Positions 23,441-37,600 of a stretch of DNA of 64,000 bases are shown piece by piece. Source of the stretch: Nectonema munidae (taxonomy: Eukaryota; Nematomorpha; Nectonematoida; Nectonematidae); NCBI GenBank assembly GCA_030549495.1, contig JAUIRK010000087.1:124001-188000 (forward strand), given 5' to 3'. The translations under genes were made by a program, and so were the position numbers. How positions within the stretch are numbered: position 1 is the first letter of the stretch; each line of letters opens with the position of its first letter. The notes under the pieces were generated by a model. It searched no databases, had not been told where the DNA came from, and saw only the letters and a program-made list of their open reading frames with translations.

Positions 23441-24776
23441 TATCTCCAACCCGTATATTACGATGATTCTTCTCCAACCTGTATTCTACGATGATTCATC
23501 TCCAACCTGTATACTACGATGATTTCTATTCCATGTACAAATAACTAGGGAGACAATTCAACTTTCTGTTCACATTCTGCTAGATGTAAGATTTGATATA
23601 CCTCATTCGGGAGACGATCCACATAAGTTATTACCTATATATATTATACCTGTATACTACGATGGTTCATCTCCAACCTGTATACCGCGATAATTCATAT
23701 CAAAGAATCGAAAAATATTCTTTAAAAAATCAAAAATATCAAACTTTCTGTTCATATTTTGTACCTCATACGATGTTACAAAAGTTATTACCTATACTTT
23801 GAATTTGCATGATTTTAAATATTATATTTGTCAAATAATAAAATAAAATTCTGTAATCAAAGAATGAAAAATATTCTTTAAAAAATAAAAAATATCAAAC
23901 TTTCTGTTCATATTTTTACCTCATACGATGTTACAAAAGTTATTACCTATACTTTTCAATTTGACGATTTTAAATATTATATTTGTCAAATAATAAAATA
24001 AAATTCTGTAATCAAAGAATGAAAAATTTCAAATAAAAAATATTTATTCTTTTTAAATATATCGTTGGCTCCCCTTACTTTTAGTTTCGTATGTGATAAT
24101 TTGATAAAAATTAATTATTAGAGACTAGCTTTATCTTTCAATTTTAAAAGTAAGAAGATAAGATATATTTAAAAAGAATAAATATTTTTTGATTTGAAAT
24201 TTTTCGATTCTTTGATTACAGAATTTTATTTTGATTATTTGAAAATATAATATTTAAATCTGAAATTAAAATATAGGTAATAATTTTGTAACATCGTATG
24301 AGGTAGAAAATATAAAGAAAGTTTGATATTTTTTGATTTTTTAAAGAATATTTTTCGATTCTTTGATTAAGAATTTTATTTTGATTATTTGACAAATATA
24401 ATATTTAAAATCGTGCAAATTGAAAGTATAGGTAATAACTTTTGTAACATCGTATGAGGTAGAAAATATGAACAGAAAGTTTGATATTTTTGATTTTTTA
24501 AAGAATATTTTTCGATTCTTTGATATGAATTATCGCGTATACAGGTTGGAGATGAACATGTAGTATAAGGTATAATTATATAGGTAATAACTTATGTGGC
24601 ATTCTCCCGAATGAGGTATATAAATCTTACATCTAGCAGAATGTGAACAGAAAGTTGAACATTGTCTCCTAGTTATTTGTACATGGAATAGAAATCATCG
24701 TAGTATACAGGTTGGAGATGAATCATCGTAGAATACAGGTTGGAGAAGAATCATCGTAATATACGGGTTGGAGATA
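23441..24776. repeat. Large inverted repeat (hairpin/foldback), arms about 620-660 bp
   Basis: The left arm (23441 to about 24063) is matched in reverse complement by the right arm (about 24161-24776). The outermost 35 bases pair perfectly (23441-23475 with 24742-24776), and most of the rest pairs with single-base indels and few substitutions. The central spacer is about 97 bp and itself contains a short CTTACTTTTA/TAAAAGTAAG stem. Each arm carries about two tandem copies of a 155-157 bp unit (CAAAGAAT at 23701, 23858 and 24013) plus CTCCAACCTGTATACTACGA motifs, so tandem duplication came before inversion. No transposase ORF or clear target-site duplication is seen. Confidence 0.93.
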
Positions 24777-24821
24777 TATATATGTATACATATGTATGCC
24801 TTCTCTTTCTCCTGCAATTCC

Positions 24822-25005
24822 AACGTATAATACTTTCCCATCCTCACGCAGCAATACATATGTTCTTTTAACTCTTCTTCCCACGCTTTCCACTCAACTC
24901 CTTTGATATCTTCAACGTACATTACTTTCCCATGCTCTACTCAGTAACACACATGTTCCTTCTACTCTTCCTCCCACGCTTTGCACTCAACTCCTATTGA
25001 TGATT
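24822..25005. repeat. 92-bp diverged tandem pair
   Basis: Copies start at 24822 and 24914 (AACGTATAATACTTTCCCAT and AACGTACATTACTTTCCCAT) and both contain CCCACGCTTT.CACTCAACTCCT. Divergence is clear but modest. On the minus strand the first copy keeps an open frame (VEWKAWEEELKEHMYCCVRM), but no known protein is recognised. Confidence 0.75.
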
Positions 25006-25124
25006 TCTTCCACATATGGGATGCTTGTCTCAGTTTTCCTACGTCTAAGCCCCTTTCTCAACAAACGCTTTGACTTCATATCTCCTATAAAAGCAGAAAC
25101 AAAGGACTTTCATTTCACTCATTT

Positions 25125-25205
25125 TTAACGCACTGAAGAAGACAGATTGAGTCTGTTGAAATATTTGCTACAATACTACTCCTTTTAGTACCAAATAAAA
25201 GTTAA
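25125..25205 (+). repeat. Possible retroelement 3' tail
   Basis: CACTGAAGAAGACAGATTGA, then GTCTGTTGAAATATTTGC and CCAAATAAAAG, resembles the CTGAAGA...GAAAC...AATAAA tail found at the 3' end of several LINE and Penelope-like families. No coding part is attached. Confidence 0.3.
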
Positions 25206-25600
25206 AAACTTTGATTTTACATTATTCATTTTTAAACAGTGTTATAATAATTCAAATTCTTAACTCATCCGCCATAATCCAACCCTTTTAGATGATCAAG
25301 ATGAAGAGCCCAGATGTTTCAAGTGTTTCTTCATGCATATCTCATATTTTTGAGCAGTGAATGTGGTGTAACCTAATTACCCACAATAAAAGCCGTGTTT
25401 TATGTAGACACTTTGACTCTTTTAGCAAACTTAGCGAGTGCAGTTCTATATTTTTTGACGAATTTCTCGTAAACGAAGTGCGCTTTTTTTAATGCAAAAA
25501 AACGGCTTAACGCGGAGCAAGGATGAGTGACAGCAAGTTAGAAAGTAAGGTGTAAGAAAGAGTTGATAAGATTCAAGATTTAATGAGAGAAGCTTAATCG

Positions 25601-28600
25601 TCAAAATGAGGAACACTTCGTAGTTAGTGGTTTGGTTTGCTTGTCAGCCCTATACTTGGTATTCATGTGCGAGGATTTGTTGCGTCTTCCCATGATGAGG
25701 TTGTAGAAGGCGGCCCTAAACTTCTCTGAAAGGATTGTGTAGAGTATGGGATTCAAGGAACTATTGATGTAGAACATGACGCGTGAAAAAGACACTACGT
25801 GAGTGTATGCATTCAGACCGAGCGCTTGAACCGACTGCGGCGTTGCGTACATAGTCCATATGGCAAAGGAATGGTATGGTGTGTAGCACACGAAAAACAA
25901 GATAACCATGGAAATCAGGATTTTTGTTAGCTGCCTTCTTCCTGCAAAAATATATTTCATTTTAATCAATAGCAAGGAAAACTGGGGGAAGAGTAATAAA
26001 CACGTAGAGATGGCTAACTTATGATTACAAGGAAGAAGCTACCAAGCCCCCACCCCCTTCAGCAAGAAAACTTTTTGAAAAATCTAGTTTCGAATATGAT
26101 TAGTTATCTCTTATTTATTATAAGATTTATCCTTCACTTTCAAATATGTTTCGCTAGCTAAAAAAATTTGTTCTGAAATTTGTTCCAGTTATATTTAAAC
26201 TGATTTATCTTATCCAGGTGTAAGGATTATCATCTATCTAAAATGAGTTGAAGAAGTTTCGTATTTTGATTAAATGTTTAGTATCCAGATTTACATAATT
26301 GGAAAGTTTTCAAAATCTGAAAATATATTATTCAAAAAGGCATTATAGTTAATGATATTGGTAGCTTTGACTTCTCCAACACTTAGTGAGACCATTAGGA
26401 ATAAAATGGTGGCCACATTATGTATAAAAAACTTAATTTTTACAAAGATGTTTTATCTCTAATCAAAATCAAATACAGAGTACATTTTCTTATAAAATTA
26501 AAAAAAATGCACTCTGTCTCTTCCCTATGAAATCAAACAGAGCAATTTAATTTTATTTAGAACATTATGTGGTAGAGATGAAATGAATTGTAACTAGTGT
26601 TTATCCTATTAAAAATACAACTAATTTTTACACAAATATTTTTCCATTTTAAATAAAATCAAACAATACAAAGTTTACTTTCAAAGAATGAAAATTCGTT
26701 GAAAACGTTCTAGCTAATAAAGAACTAATAATAATTAAATTCTAATAAAGAACAATTAATAATTTACAAGCGAAATTATAATTTATGTGATGTTAATATT
26801 TAATGCCCCATATAAATGTATAGTTATATAATTGGGGGTGTAAGTAAGAATGGTTAGGTAATGGGTTTCGATAGCTCAAGGTCTTGGGTTCGATTCCGTG
26901 CCAAGCCTACTTTCTCATAGTTCGATACAAACTGCGCAATTGTGCCTTCTCGATGAAAACAACCCACGGTATCTTTGACTTTAGGTAGACCTGTTCAAAG
27001 TCCAGACGAAGTCAGTTCGATCTTCATAACATGCGAAACAGGACTGGACTAGACCGTCTATAGTTTGCGCTGAACAGAAGCAGACTTTAATATTTCGAGT
27101 CAGATGCGAACAGACAAGAGAAATTAGAAAACTGAGCCGAAATTGGTTTCAGTAGATGTTTGAGAGAACATCATTTTGTTTTTTCGTAATTTTATGGTAA
27201 TTTACTACTTGACAGTTTGATATGATAATAAAAGATGATTTGATTTTAGATAGGAGAGATAGATAGATTTTAGATAGAGCTTGAAAGCTTCACATAGTTG
27301 TTATACAGTGTGTATGCTAACATAGTTTGAGATACTGGCATTATCTAAAAGCATGTTTTTTTGTTTTATTTGCGAAAATGGGTGCAAACGTAAAAAACTT
27401 TCCAAATTTTCCCAATGGCATTCAAATAAATAATTGCATAGATCGATGCAAATATCTATCGCTATCTTTCAGCTACTGTCAAAATAAACAATAACTCAAT
27501 GGAATATTAATCACAAAAATGTTATTCAAATCCTTGATATTATTTACACATATTCTTTTATTTTTCATGTTTAGAATCTGTGTTTGCTTCTTGATGAAGA
27601 CGAAGTTGGAATAACTACACAAACTACTTATAGTTGGATACAAGCAGCCCGAGTCGTGACTTTTTGATGAAAACAGTGTCCGGTCGGCTAATTTGCTGTA
27701 ACATGCAAACAAAAATATTTTCTCATGAATTATTTTCAATACAAATGAAATGCAATATTGTTTTTAATATATAAAATGTTTTGATCGTTATATATACCAT
27801 GGCATTTTGAAAAATTTTACACACAAAATTATATTAAAATTAAAAGCAGACAATTACCAGCCCTAGTTAATAATGAGGTTTGATTGATTAAAAGTGATTA
27901 AAATATAATTAATTTTTAATTATATATTTTAAAGCGTTCAGTCGGGTTCTTTTTCTCTTTCTTTCTTTTCTTTTTTAAAGCGTTCAGTCGGGTGGCATGG
28001 CAGGTTGTTTGAGATGATGGACTCAGCACGGAAGTCTCTGGGTTCGATTTCTCATCGATACCAATTTGTTCATTGTTTGATATAAGCAGTACATCAGTGT
28101 CTTGTCAATGAAAACACACCCACGGTACCTTTATCTTACCTTTTCTGTATTTAAAAAGTCGAACCGACCAAATGTTATTGCTGGAGGAAATTTAAGGTGT
28201 TCAGTGACTTCATTGAAACCTGACCTATCATGTTGGCCTCAAGGCATCAAATCAAGTTCAATGCTCGCACCAAGCATTATATCTTTTCGAATAAAAATTT
28301 ATAAGATTTTCTTAATTTTTAATAGAGAAGTAGAGTTAAAGTAAAGTTTAGTAGAGTTAAAAATATATACGATATAAAATTATTCGAGAAAAGAAATGAA
28401 AATAGCGATTAAGAACGGCCTATTTATCCTCATTTTTTTGATAAATATAATCACTTGAAAAATAAAATAGGCAACAATAAAAAATAAGGGTCCACACAAA
28501 GGAGTTTTCATTTCCAAAATAGTCCATTAAAAAAGGTTGAGTATCACTGGTTTAAATCCCCCTCCTTTCTCCTTGAGCAATCTCCAATAAACACATACTT

Positions 28601-31600
28601 TTTTAAATTGCCCATTATAAAATTAACTTCTATACGTACAATATTGTATAGCATAAATGTATATTCATGCTCGTAAGCAGAAATAAAATATCACGGAGAG
28701 GCTAAGGTAGAAAATTATTTATTCGTGCCAGGGTGCAAAAATTTCTATATCGCATTTTTACAAAGTTTTTTTGTTATTTCTCTCACATGTATTCGGTGCA
28801 AGAGCTAAGATTAGTTCAAGTTGAGAAGATGATTATTATTATTGTTCTTTTGAAAGATTTAGGAGGGTCTACAGCCCCACCTAGCCTATCTTTGGTTACA
28901 GGCCAGTATATATTCACTGTTATCTCCGACATTTGCACTTCACATTTAAAACTTCATTCATTAGTTAGAAGAGATTTGAACTCTCTATAGACCAGGGGGT
29001 CTTAGACCAGGTACGCGAAAGCCTTCCAAATGGTACGCCAGATGTTTTTCAAAAATTCAAGAAAAGTACTTATTTTCACAGAAATTCCCACACAGAGAAA
29101 TGTAGTGTAATGTGCATTTCGCTAAAGTTCATTTTCTTTAGTTCCTCAACTTTAAACATTCTGTTGACTTAGTAGGTACAGTGCTGTGAATAATTAACTT
29201 ACCATCTTGGTGATTGTTATTATAGCGTCAAATCAAGATGCCCAAACGACAGTATAGCGATCAATATATTAATTTTGGTTCTATGAATTGAAGAATAGGG
29301 AAGAATCTGTGCCACGGTGTGTGGTGCGTATGAAGACATTATCAAATGCATCAATGAAGCCTTTTACAACGCCATCTCCAAACTAAACATCCAGACTAGA
29401 AAGACCGCGATCCTAATTATTTTAAGCAACTTGAGAAAAACGACTAGACAAAACGGGGAAGTAATATCAGCAGTCAGTTGGTATTGTAGCAGCCTTTTGT
29501 GAAATTGCACTTTTTTGGCGAAGAAATAAAAGCCTTCCACAACAAATAGTGAAGCATTGCCTCGTTGATGAAGCAGTGTCAAATAAAACGATACAAAGGT
29601 GTATTACAGAAATGTCTACTGTTGAACCAGTGATTACGGAAGTACAGGGCTCAAAATATGGATTTGTAAGATAACTAGACGAATCAACAGACGTGTCAAA
29701 CTACGCACAGCTTCTGGTATATGTGCGTTATGGTACTAAGGATGCACTTCGAAGTGAATTAATCTTGACCAATGAAATGACAACTTGAACAAAAGAGAAG
29801 ACGTGTTCGAGCTTATGAAAACTTTTTCAAAGAAAATGGTCTCCAATGGCTAGTAGGTTGCACAACTGACGGCGCTCCTGTTATTCTTGGGAGAAAATCT
29901 GGGTTCCAAGCTCGGGTGTAAGGATTATATCCATCGGTCACTTCTGTTCACTGTTTCATACACCGATTTGCTCTCTCTGCTAAAGTTCTACCTCCCGATA
30001 TGAAGACAAGCTTGAAACTGCTGGATGGTAAACTACATTATGACATTTGCCCTAAATAGTTGTCTCTTCAAGGTCATCTGTGAGGATATCGGATCAGAAT
30101 ACACATCATTGCTTTTTATACGGAAGTGAGGTGTCTGTCTCAAGGGAATACCACTATGCTCCTTTTTGTGCTGAGAAAGGAGCTGTTTCACTTTTTCCAA
30201 ACAAAAGATCACGAAGTTCTGAAGATCCTTGAAGATGGAAACTTCATTCTTTACCTTGCCTACCCGTCAGATATTTTTGGAGTCATGTTTCATTTCAATT
30301 TTTCTCAGGGCGCTGAAAGTAACATCATTCTTTGTTTTCTCAATCAAATTGACTGCATTTACTCGAAAGCTCGATTTGTGGATTGAGAACAGACCCTTTG
30401 GAATGTGTGAGAATGTGGCGTTACTTCAGGAGGGGGAGCCTAGTATTGCATTTGGTCAAGAGATCACCAAAGATCTCCTACTATTGAAAGATGAAATCAG
30501 GTAGTACTTCTTCAATGATCGTGATGTACAAACATGCACTTACATTCGGAATCCATTCACTGCTATTAACACTGATGATCTCACAGTGGGAACTGGTGAA
30601 CAAAAAGAACTCATCGATTTGCAGTGCGATGAAGGTGAAAATAATAAATTGGCCAACTTCTGGTTAAATGTAAGTCCCCCTATCCGTCACTAGTGAAAAG
30701 CAATTCCTCAGCTTCTCATATTTCCAACGACATGGGAATGCAAACAAGAGTTTTCTACCTTTCTTACAATCAAGTCGAAGACATAAAATTGTTTCGTAAA
30801 CCCAGAACACAATTTTCGATGTTGTGTGAGCATAATATCTCTCCACGGCTTGCAAAACTAGTAGAAGAAAAGCAACTCCAGCCATCGCTTTGAACTACGG
30901 GTACTTATTGGTCGATAAGTTAAATATTTTGCTTGTTTATGGTTATGCACATGTGCAAATAAATTAAGTTAAGTTTTGTATATTTTTTAATTGCGGATTT
31001 GTTTACTTGTATTATATTTATATGTTATTGTGTCTGTTAACATTTTAGTATGGTTCTTTTATGGTCAAAAACTCATCGTTAAAGTTAGGTGGTACGTACC
31101 TACAGAATAAGTCCATAAGTGGTACACAGCAACAAAAAGGTTGGGAAAACCTGCTATAGACGATCTGAAGAATGAATTAAAAAAAAACAATTCAGAGTTT
31201 TCTTGTAAAATTGGCATAATGTATTAAACCAATAAAATGAAATATTAAGAAAGCCATGTTCTGTGAATAAGATATATATATGTAAACACAAAATACCCGA
31301 TGAATGGCATATCATTACAAAAAATTTGACATTGATTTCACGAAAACATTAATTTAAATAGCATATTTAGGAGACGTTTAGTAATTTTTGTTCATACAAA
31401 GTTAGTGAATGCTTAATATGTCGAAATAATTAAAAAAAAATTTTTTTAGCAAGCTAGACTATGTCGAGATTAAAATAATTGGTGTGAAATTACATTCTTT
31501 TTGATTGATTATCTGGAATCGTAAAAATTTTATATAAATTTAGAAGAAAAAATAAATCGTGTGCTTACTTGAAAGATTTTTGCTAAATTTGGCATTGTTT

Positions 31601-34600
31601 TGAACATTTGGCAAAGACTTAAAGCGATTAAAGTTGAGAATGATTGATATTTTTGTATAAAAGAAGACTAGTATGAAAAATGGCGCTAGAAAGAATATGG
31701 AAATGTAGGAATAGTAAAAAGCTTTTTTCCATGGGACTGTGAGTTGCATATAACATATGGATTTTAAGTCACCATTGACGTAGGATAATTGAGCAAATTT
31801 AGGAAACTTTAGGATGGGAATCAGAGTGGCAAACGCAATCCCCCATATCAAGGGTATGAAGCGAAGTGGGGAGAGATTGCAATACGAACTTTTATAATTC
31901 CAGCATATGACAACGTATCGCTCCAAACTAATCACAAGAATTGTTAAAATGGACACGGTGATCATTGAGTACTGAACATATGGTATCAGCTTGCCTAAAA
32001 TATAAATAAATCACGAAGATTAGAGGATATGGAAATCTGTACACCCTCAATACGGGAAATATGCATGTACTCGGACTGAGCCTAAACTGTTATGATTAAA
32101 ATGGTCTCTTTAACACCGATATACCATTTTTAGTTATATTTCGTCTTTTTGCAATTTCATTTTGCCTTTTTGCAATTTTATTTTGTCCTTTTGCGATTTT
32201 ATTTTGTCTTTTTGCAATACATTTGATCTTTTGCAATTAAATTTGGGCCTTTTGCAATTCTAAACAAACGATCTCATATGTTTTTATTAAAAATATATTC
32301 CTAAATTAAATGAGGAAAACTTAATAATTAAGAAAGTAAACGAAAAATAATAAAAATGTGTAATAATTTAATTGATAATTCTTTGTCAAAAATTTAGAAA
32401 ATTTAAACTAAAAATAATGTTAAAATATTTTTAAAAAAGAGCTTATAAACATGACATATGTCAAAACAATATTCAGATAGAATTGCAAAAAGACAAAATT
32501 GAATCGCAAAAAGACGAAATATAACTAAAAATGTTATATATTTAATCGCTTCAGTTCTAGATCTCGTAGTATCAAAATGAGAGAGTATTCTATTTAAAAG
32601 CGTTTTCTATATCCTCTCCCCAGGTCAGTATAATTTCTTTTTCATTGCGTTGCAAGCATGATATATGCGCGCATTTCTGGCTTCCTTTCCATATATTTAT
32701 TTAATCGTTTATTAATTTGCATATTTTTAATTAGATTTTTTAAATTGTATTCAAAATCTATTGGCCAAGAGATGTGAACTAAAAATCAGATTCCCTCAAA
32801 AGAATTATTTAATTTGGTGCATTTATCAAAATAAATGCATTTATCCACCCTTTTTAGTTATTTCAAAATCGCAGGAAATCTATTGAAATCTTTAAAACAT
32901 CCTTGATTTATAAATTTTACAATCACTTTTACAATATCATTCTCCTTCCCAGATCACTTACAATATACAAGGAGGTGGTCTACCTATACTTTAAAATTTT
33001 TAGTTTCAAATTGGCTAAAAATTCACTACCCATAACTAAAGAATATATATGGAAATGCTTTGTAAAAATTCTCGACTTATTGTCCACGGAGAAAACCTCT
33101 ATTAAACTCCTTCACCAAAGCCGTTATTTTCAAGCTGAAATATCAGGTTTTAGATTTATCAGATCAAGAAATTATACAATCCATGACTATAAATCAACTA
33201 CACAACGCTAATCCTAAATTAATATCCAGGTTTAAAAAAGTTAGACAGAAAGCAGCTTTTGTTAGCCTTTTGTGTGTTTGTGTATATTTTGTGAAGATTT
33301 GATTTTCAATAAACTTCTTCTTCTTCTTCTTCTTCTCATATGCTTTTAAACGCATCTAAGATAATTTGCCCTCTGGCATTTAGACCTGCTCAATATATTT
33401 GCTCGCTGATATAATTGTCTCCAAGAGAACTGCGCCCTAATATATACATTTATTTAAATGGTTGCTATTATGGAGCTGGGCGCTACCTGCAGATAAAGTA
33501 TACATGGCCTGGAGGATAAAAACTATATTAAAATTTATTTGTTTTAGTGGAAAAAAGCAATTTTTTATATTATAATTTGTGCTAGAGGAAAAAAACAAGT
33601 TAATTATTTATGTAACAAACCAAATAATTAACTATCTCACTAACTGACTATCTGGTTAAATAATATGCACAGAGAAGAAAAAAGACAAAGAAAAGAAAAT
33701 TGGTTAAAGTTGAAATAAATCAAAGATCCTGAAATCTACTCCTCAGTTGAAGATCCTTTGACTCAAAAAACGCAAATTGTTCAAAATTCAAAAAATCTAA
33801 GATTCTGAAAACTATTCTCCACGATCTTATGATTAAATACATCCTGTCCTTTTTTGCAAATCACTTAACAGGGAATGAGTTAGCATAAGAAATTTCAAAA
33901 TATTTTATACCTCTGATCATCTATTTTGTTCATGTAAAAGTTCCATTGATTTTATAGATGGCGTCAATAAATTATTATATTTACCGATTTTATAGATCTT
34001 TATATATTCTTTATATCTAATTTTTTCAAAAAATCTAATATGCTTTTTCTTAATGATTACAACTCATTTAAAATTTGGTTCCATTACCACATAATCCATC
34101 TGGGCATTATATCTTGTTTATATTTTTTTTAAAAGTAACAATAGTAAGTATTAAAGTTCAATTTAAAGTATTGTTTTATAGAGTTGTCTCCATTCAAAAA
34201 TTAGACTGAATAAAAAGTCCACACTCCTTCTTGCGAAGGCCTTTTCATTACCTTTGCGATGAAAACTGAGTTGTGCATAATTTTTTCAAGAAAAAATGAA
34301 CATTTATGCACGTGCTTTTCGAATATATTTGATTTTTATACTTTTGGGGTGAGGTAGATTTCTGATTAAAAACTATTCAAACATCAAAGTTCAATATGTT
34401 CAATACATCAAGTTCAAAAATGTTCTTTCAGTAGAGCTTTATCCTATTGTATGCGTCAATTCCTAAAGAAAATGAAAGTGTAACAAGCAACGTAGTTTTT
34501 ATCGGCACGTCGCGGAGTGATTCAAGCATACGGTCTTGATCCAGTGATCCGGGGTTCGATCCCGCTCTAGACCTCCCAACCCCCTTTCCAGTTAGGAAAG

Positions 34601-37600
34601 CGAAACACTACTTTTAATGCTGAAACAACGCAAATATATGCTGACGTGATGTCAAAGTTGGGCAGCACCATTTTATTCATAAAATAAGATTTGCTGATTT
34701 AGTGTATGAATAAAAGAAACTTTTTTGTGAGGAAGATTGATTAAAAATTATCTTCTTTATCGACGGTTTCAACTTGATTTAACAATGCACTTGTTAGTCG
34801 TTATTCACACCAATTTATTGAGTGGATGAGAAATGCAGTCAATATTGTAATCATAATATTCGATATTTATTGACTGTAAGTATACGATAGGTGCTTTTTA
34901 GTTTAGAAGCAAAATTATTTATGTAAAGAGAGATAGTGAAATGATATTAGTAATAAAATGAAAGAAAAATATGACTGCATTGTGAAAAATTCAACAAATT
35001 TAAACGAGTGTGATGAAAGTTTTACTCATACACGACAACAACCAATTAATTGGATCCATGCATTATCTTATTAATGCTGAATTTAACAAGCAGTTCAAGG
35101 AAACTTCACGTGAACACATTAAAATACGCTCTTCTATCTTTGCATCATTTTGCAACACAACGTGGTGGTGTAGATAACAATGCTCTAATTAAAATGAAAT
35201 TTCCATAAATATTAAAATTTAATTTAGCGTAAAACGTATACCATATGTGCACATATTAATAGAACGTTTACATCATTATCTTCTTGAGTGCCATTTTTTT
35301 ATAATCAAGAGTTTTCAAGTATAAAAGAGTTTTTTATTTGCTCTCAGTTTGCTTTTAACTGCGATTATATTTACGATAGCGAGCCTTGAATGATAATAAT
35401 AATAATAGAAATTTCAAAATAATGTATTTCAATATGCAAAGCTTTGTTCACCCAATTTGATGATTTTATCTAGGGATGTACTGATTAAATAATCGGTAAA
35501 ATCCGCTAAAATTTTAATAATAATCGCCATCTGAAACGGTATGGGCAAAAAACTAAAAAATGATGATTCTTTAGCTAAAAAAATTTTGGGTACCCTTTAA
35601 ATTTTGAAATCCAAAATAACACAAAGAACATTCTTTTACTCTTACATTGGTGAGAAAGACAGAGAGAGAGAAAGAAAGAGATGAGAAAATGTGTCAAAAG
35701 TGTTGATTTATGTTTCCGCGATGTTTTGAATGTTATCTCCGCTACAAAACTTTTGTATCTGTTACGTTTGACGACATTAACAGATTGTAATAATGCAATA
35801 TAAATCCTACTGTTTTCCTTAAAATAAATGTACCCCCTTAGGAGTGCAAATGTACCACTGGTGGTACATGTACCCCATGTTGGGAACCTCTGTAAGTTTA
35901 ATTCAATCAAAGTTGAAATTTATGAATTCATTTATTATTATAATATAAAAAATGTTTAAGTAAGTATTTAAATTTTAATATCTAATTTATTGGGAAATTT
36001 ATCTTCTTTATAAAAAAAATGTCTTTTTGCTAATACGTATACGCGTGTACAAGCAACATATGTTAACTTTAATTCAGGCAATGGATCGTGGTAAACTTAT
36101 GCAATACTTCATTTCCCTATTGGGATTCTCCAAATATTACTAGAGTTGAAAAATACTCTTCTATTCAAGTACATAATTTTTTTAAAAGCTAACTCTGTCT
36201 AAAAATAACGAGTTTATTCGTTTTTGGATCTTTTTCCTATTTTATACAATTTAACAATTTTGTCAAAAAAAATGTTAAGTAAGAATATGTATTTTGCCAT
36301 TAAAATTATATTCAGTCCATTTACATGCAAAATATTCATCCGCAAAAAACCGTCTTACCCTATAGAATTCTGAGAAAAACGAATATTTATAAATATCAAA
36401 TTGAAATTTTGAATTTTCGTATAAAATAAATTATTTTAATGAAATGTTATTTAGTCATTTTTTTATTATTGTTAAAAATCTTTTTTTCAAAAAACTGTTC
36501 TATTCCTTTTTGAATTTCTACGCTGTTTATGATTTTTGAAGTTAATTTTAAAGTTAGTTTTATATAAGCCTTTTAAAAACTCCAATTAAAAGAGGTATCG
36601 TTATCGCAATGTGTAGTTGAAAAAAAAGAATCGATACTTTCATAGAAATAAAGTTCATGATGTCATATATCTGCATCTGAAAAAAACACTTAATCTTGGT
36701 TAGAATGCTTTCCATTCAGGCGGTTCGCACCGGTTCGTTGGAACAGTCTCACGGAATTTTGTTGAATGGGAAATAACCAAAATTGATCAGTTTATTTGCT
36801 GACAAATTTGACTTTTTTGAAACAGAACCGGCTGACAAAAAATTTGAAATTGAGAACATATGTGAGACTATTCAAATTTTAAGGTAATATAATGAATAGA
36901 ATTATTAATTTCTTACTCATCTTTTTTCCACCTTCCTCCAATATATAATATATATATTCATTTGCTTTCTTGATTTCTACTTCAATCTTGTAGTACTTCA
37001 ATATCAATATTTCAGGTTCTGGCTCTATTGGTCATATATCGATTTACTACAACTTACTTTCTTCCTATGGACTTTGTGCTATAATAAACAAACCTACGAC
37101 ATGTAATTCATTAATTTTCAGTTTTCTTTCTAACAGTGTATTTTATTTTAACTATGATATCATTAATGATACAACCATTGCATTCAAAATCTTTTTCAGC
37201 TTTTTCTGTTCTTAAATGTCATACCAAAAATAATCATTCGTTCCTCTCTGAACTACTCATAGAGATATACAGGAACTCCTATTTAAACTTAAAGAGAAAC
37301 ACCTATCATTACTGAAAAAAATAAACATATAAGCTTCCCAATATATTACAAATATAAAATCAGAGGGGCAAAATCCAACTATACTTCTCTAATGGGCTTA
37401 TAAATATAAATAAAAAAACTTTTGAGCAGCTATGAGTAAATTCCTCAATATGTGTCAAATCAATTTCGCCATATTAGATACTCATCTGAAAATAGTCATT
37501 CTTCGTTCTACAGTGATAGCACGCTTTAATAAATTTAAAATAGCTATTTCTAGTTTACGTAATTTAAAATCACCTATAGATTTGACAAGATTATTTTAAA

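Noticed and set aside
23441-24776. CRISPR-like repeat array (repeated CTCCAACCTGTATACTACGA)
   Set aside because: Spacing is irregular, repeats touch each other and the whole block is a palindrome in a eukaryotic genome.
34508-34575. Functional tRNA gene
   Set aside because: Box B is good, but the T-stem has two mismatches and the acceptor stem does not pair; better explained as a tRNA-derived repeat.
35473-35892. One complete hAT element between the two termini
   Set aside because: The two ends belong to different terminus types and the flanking 8-mers do not match.
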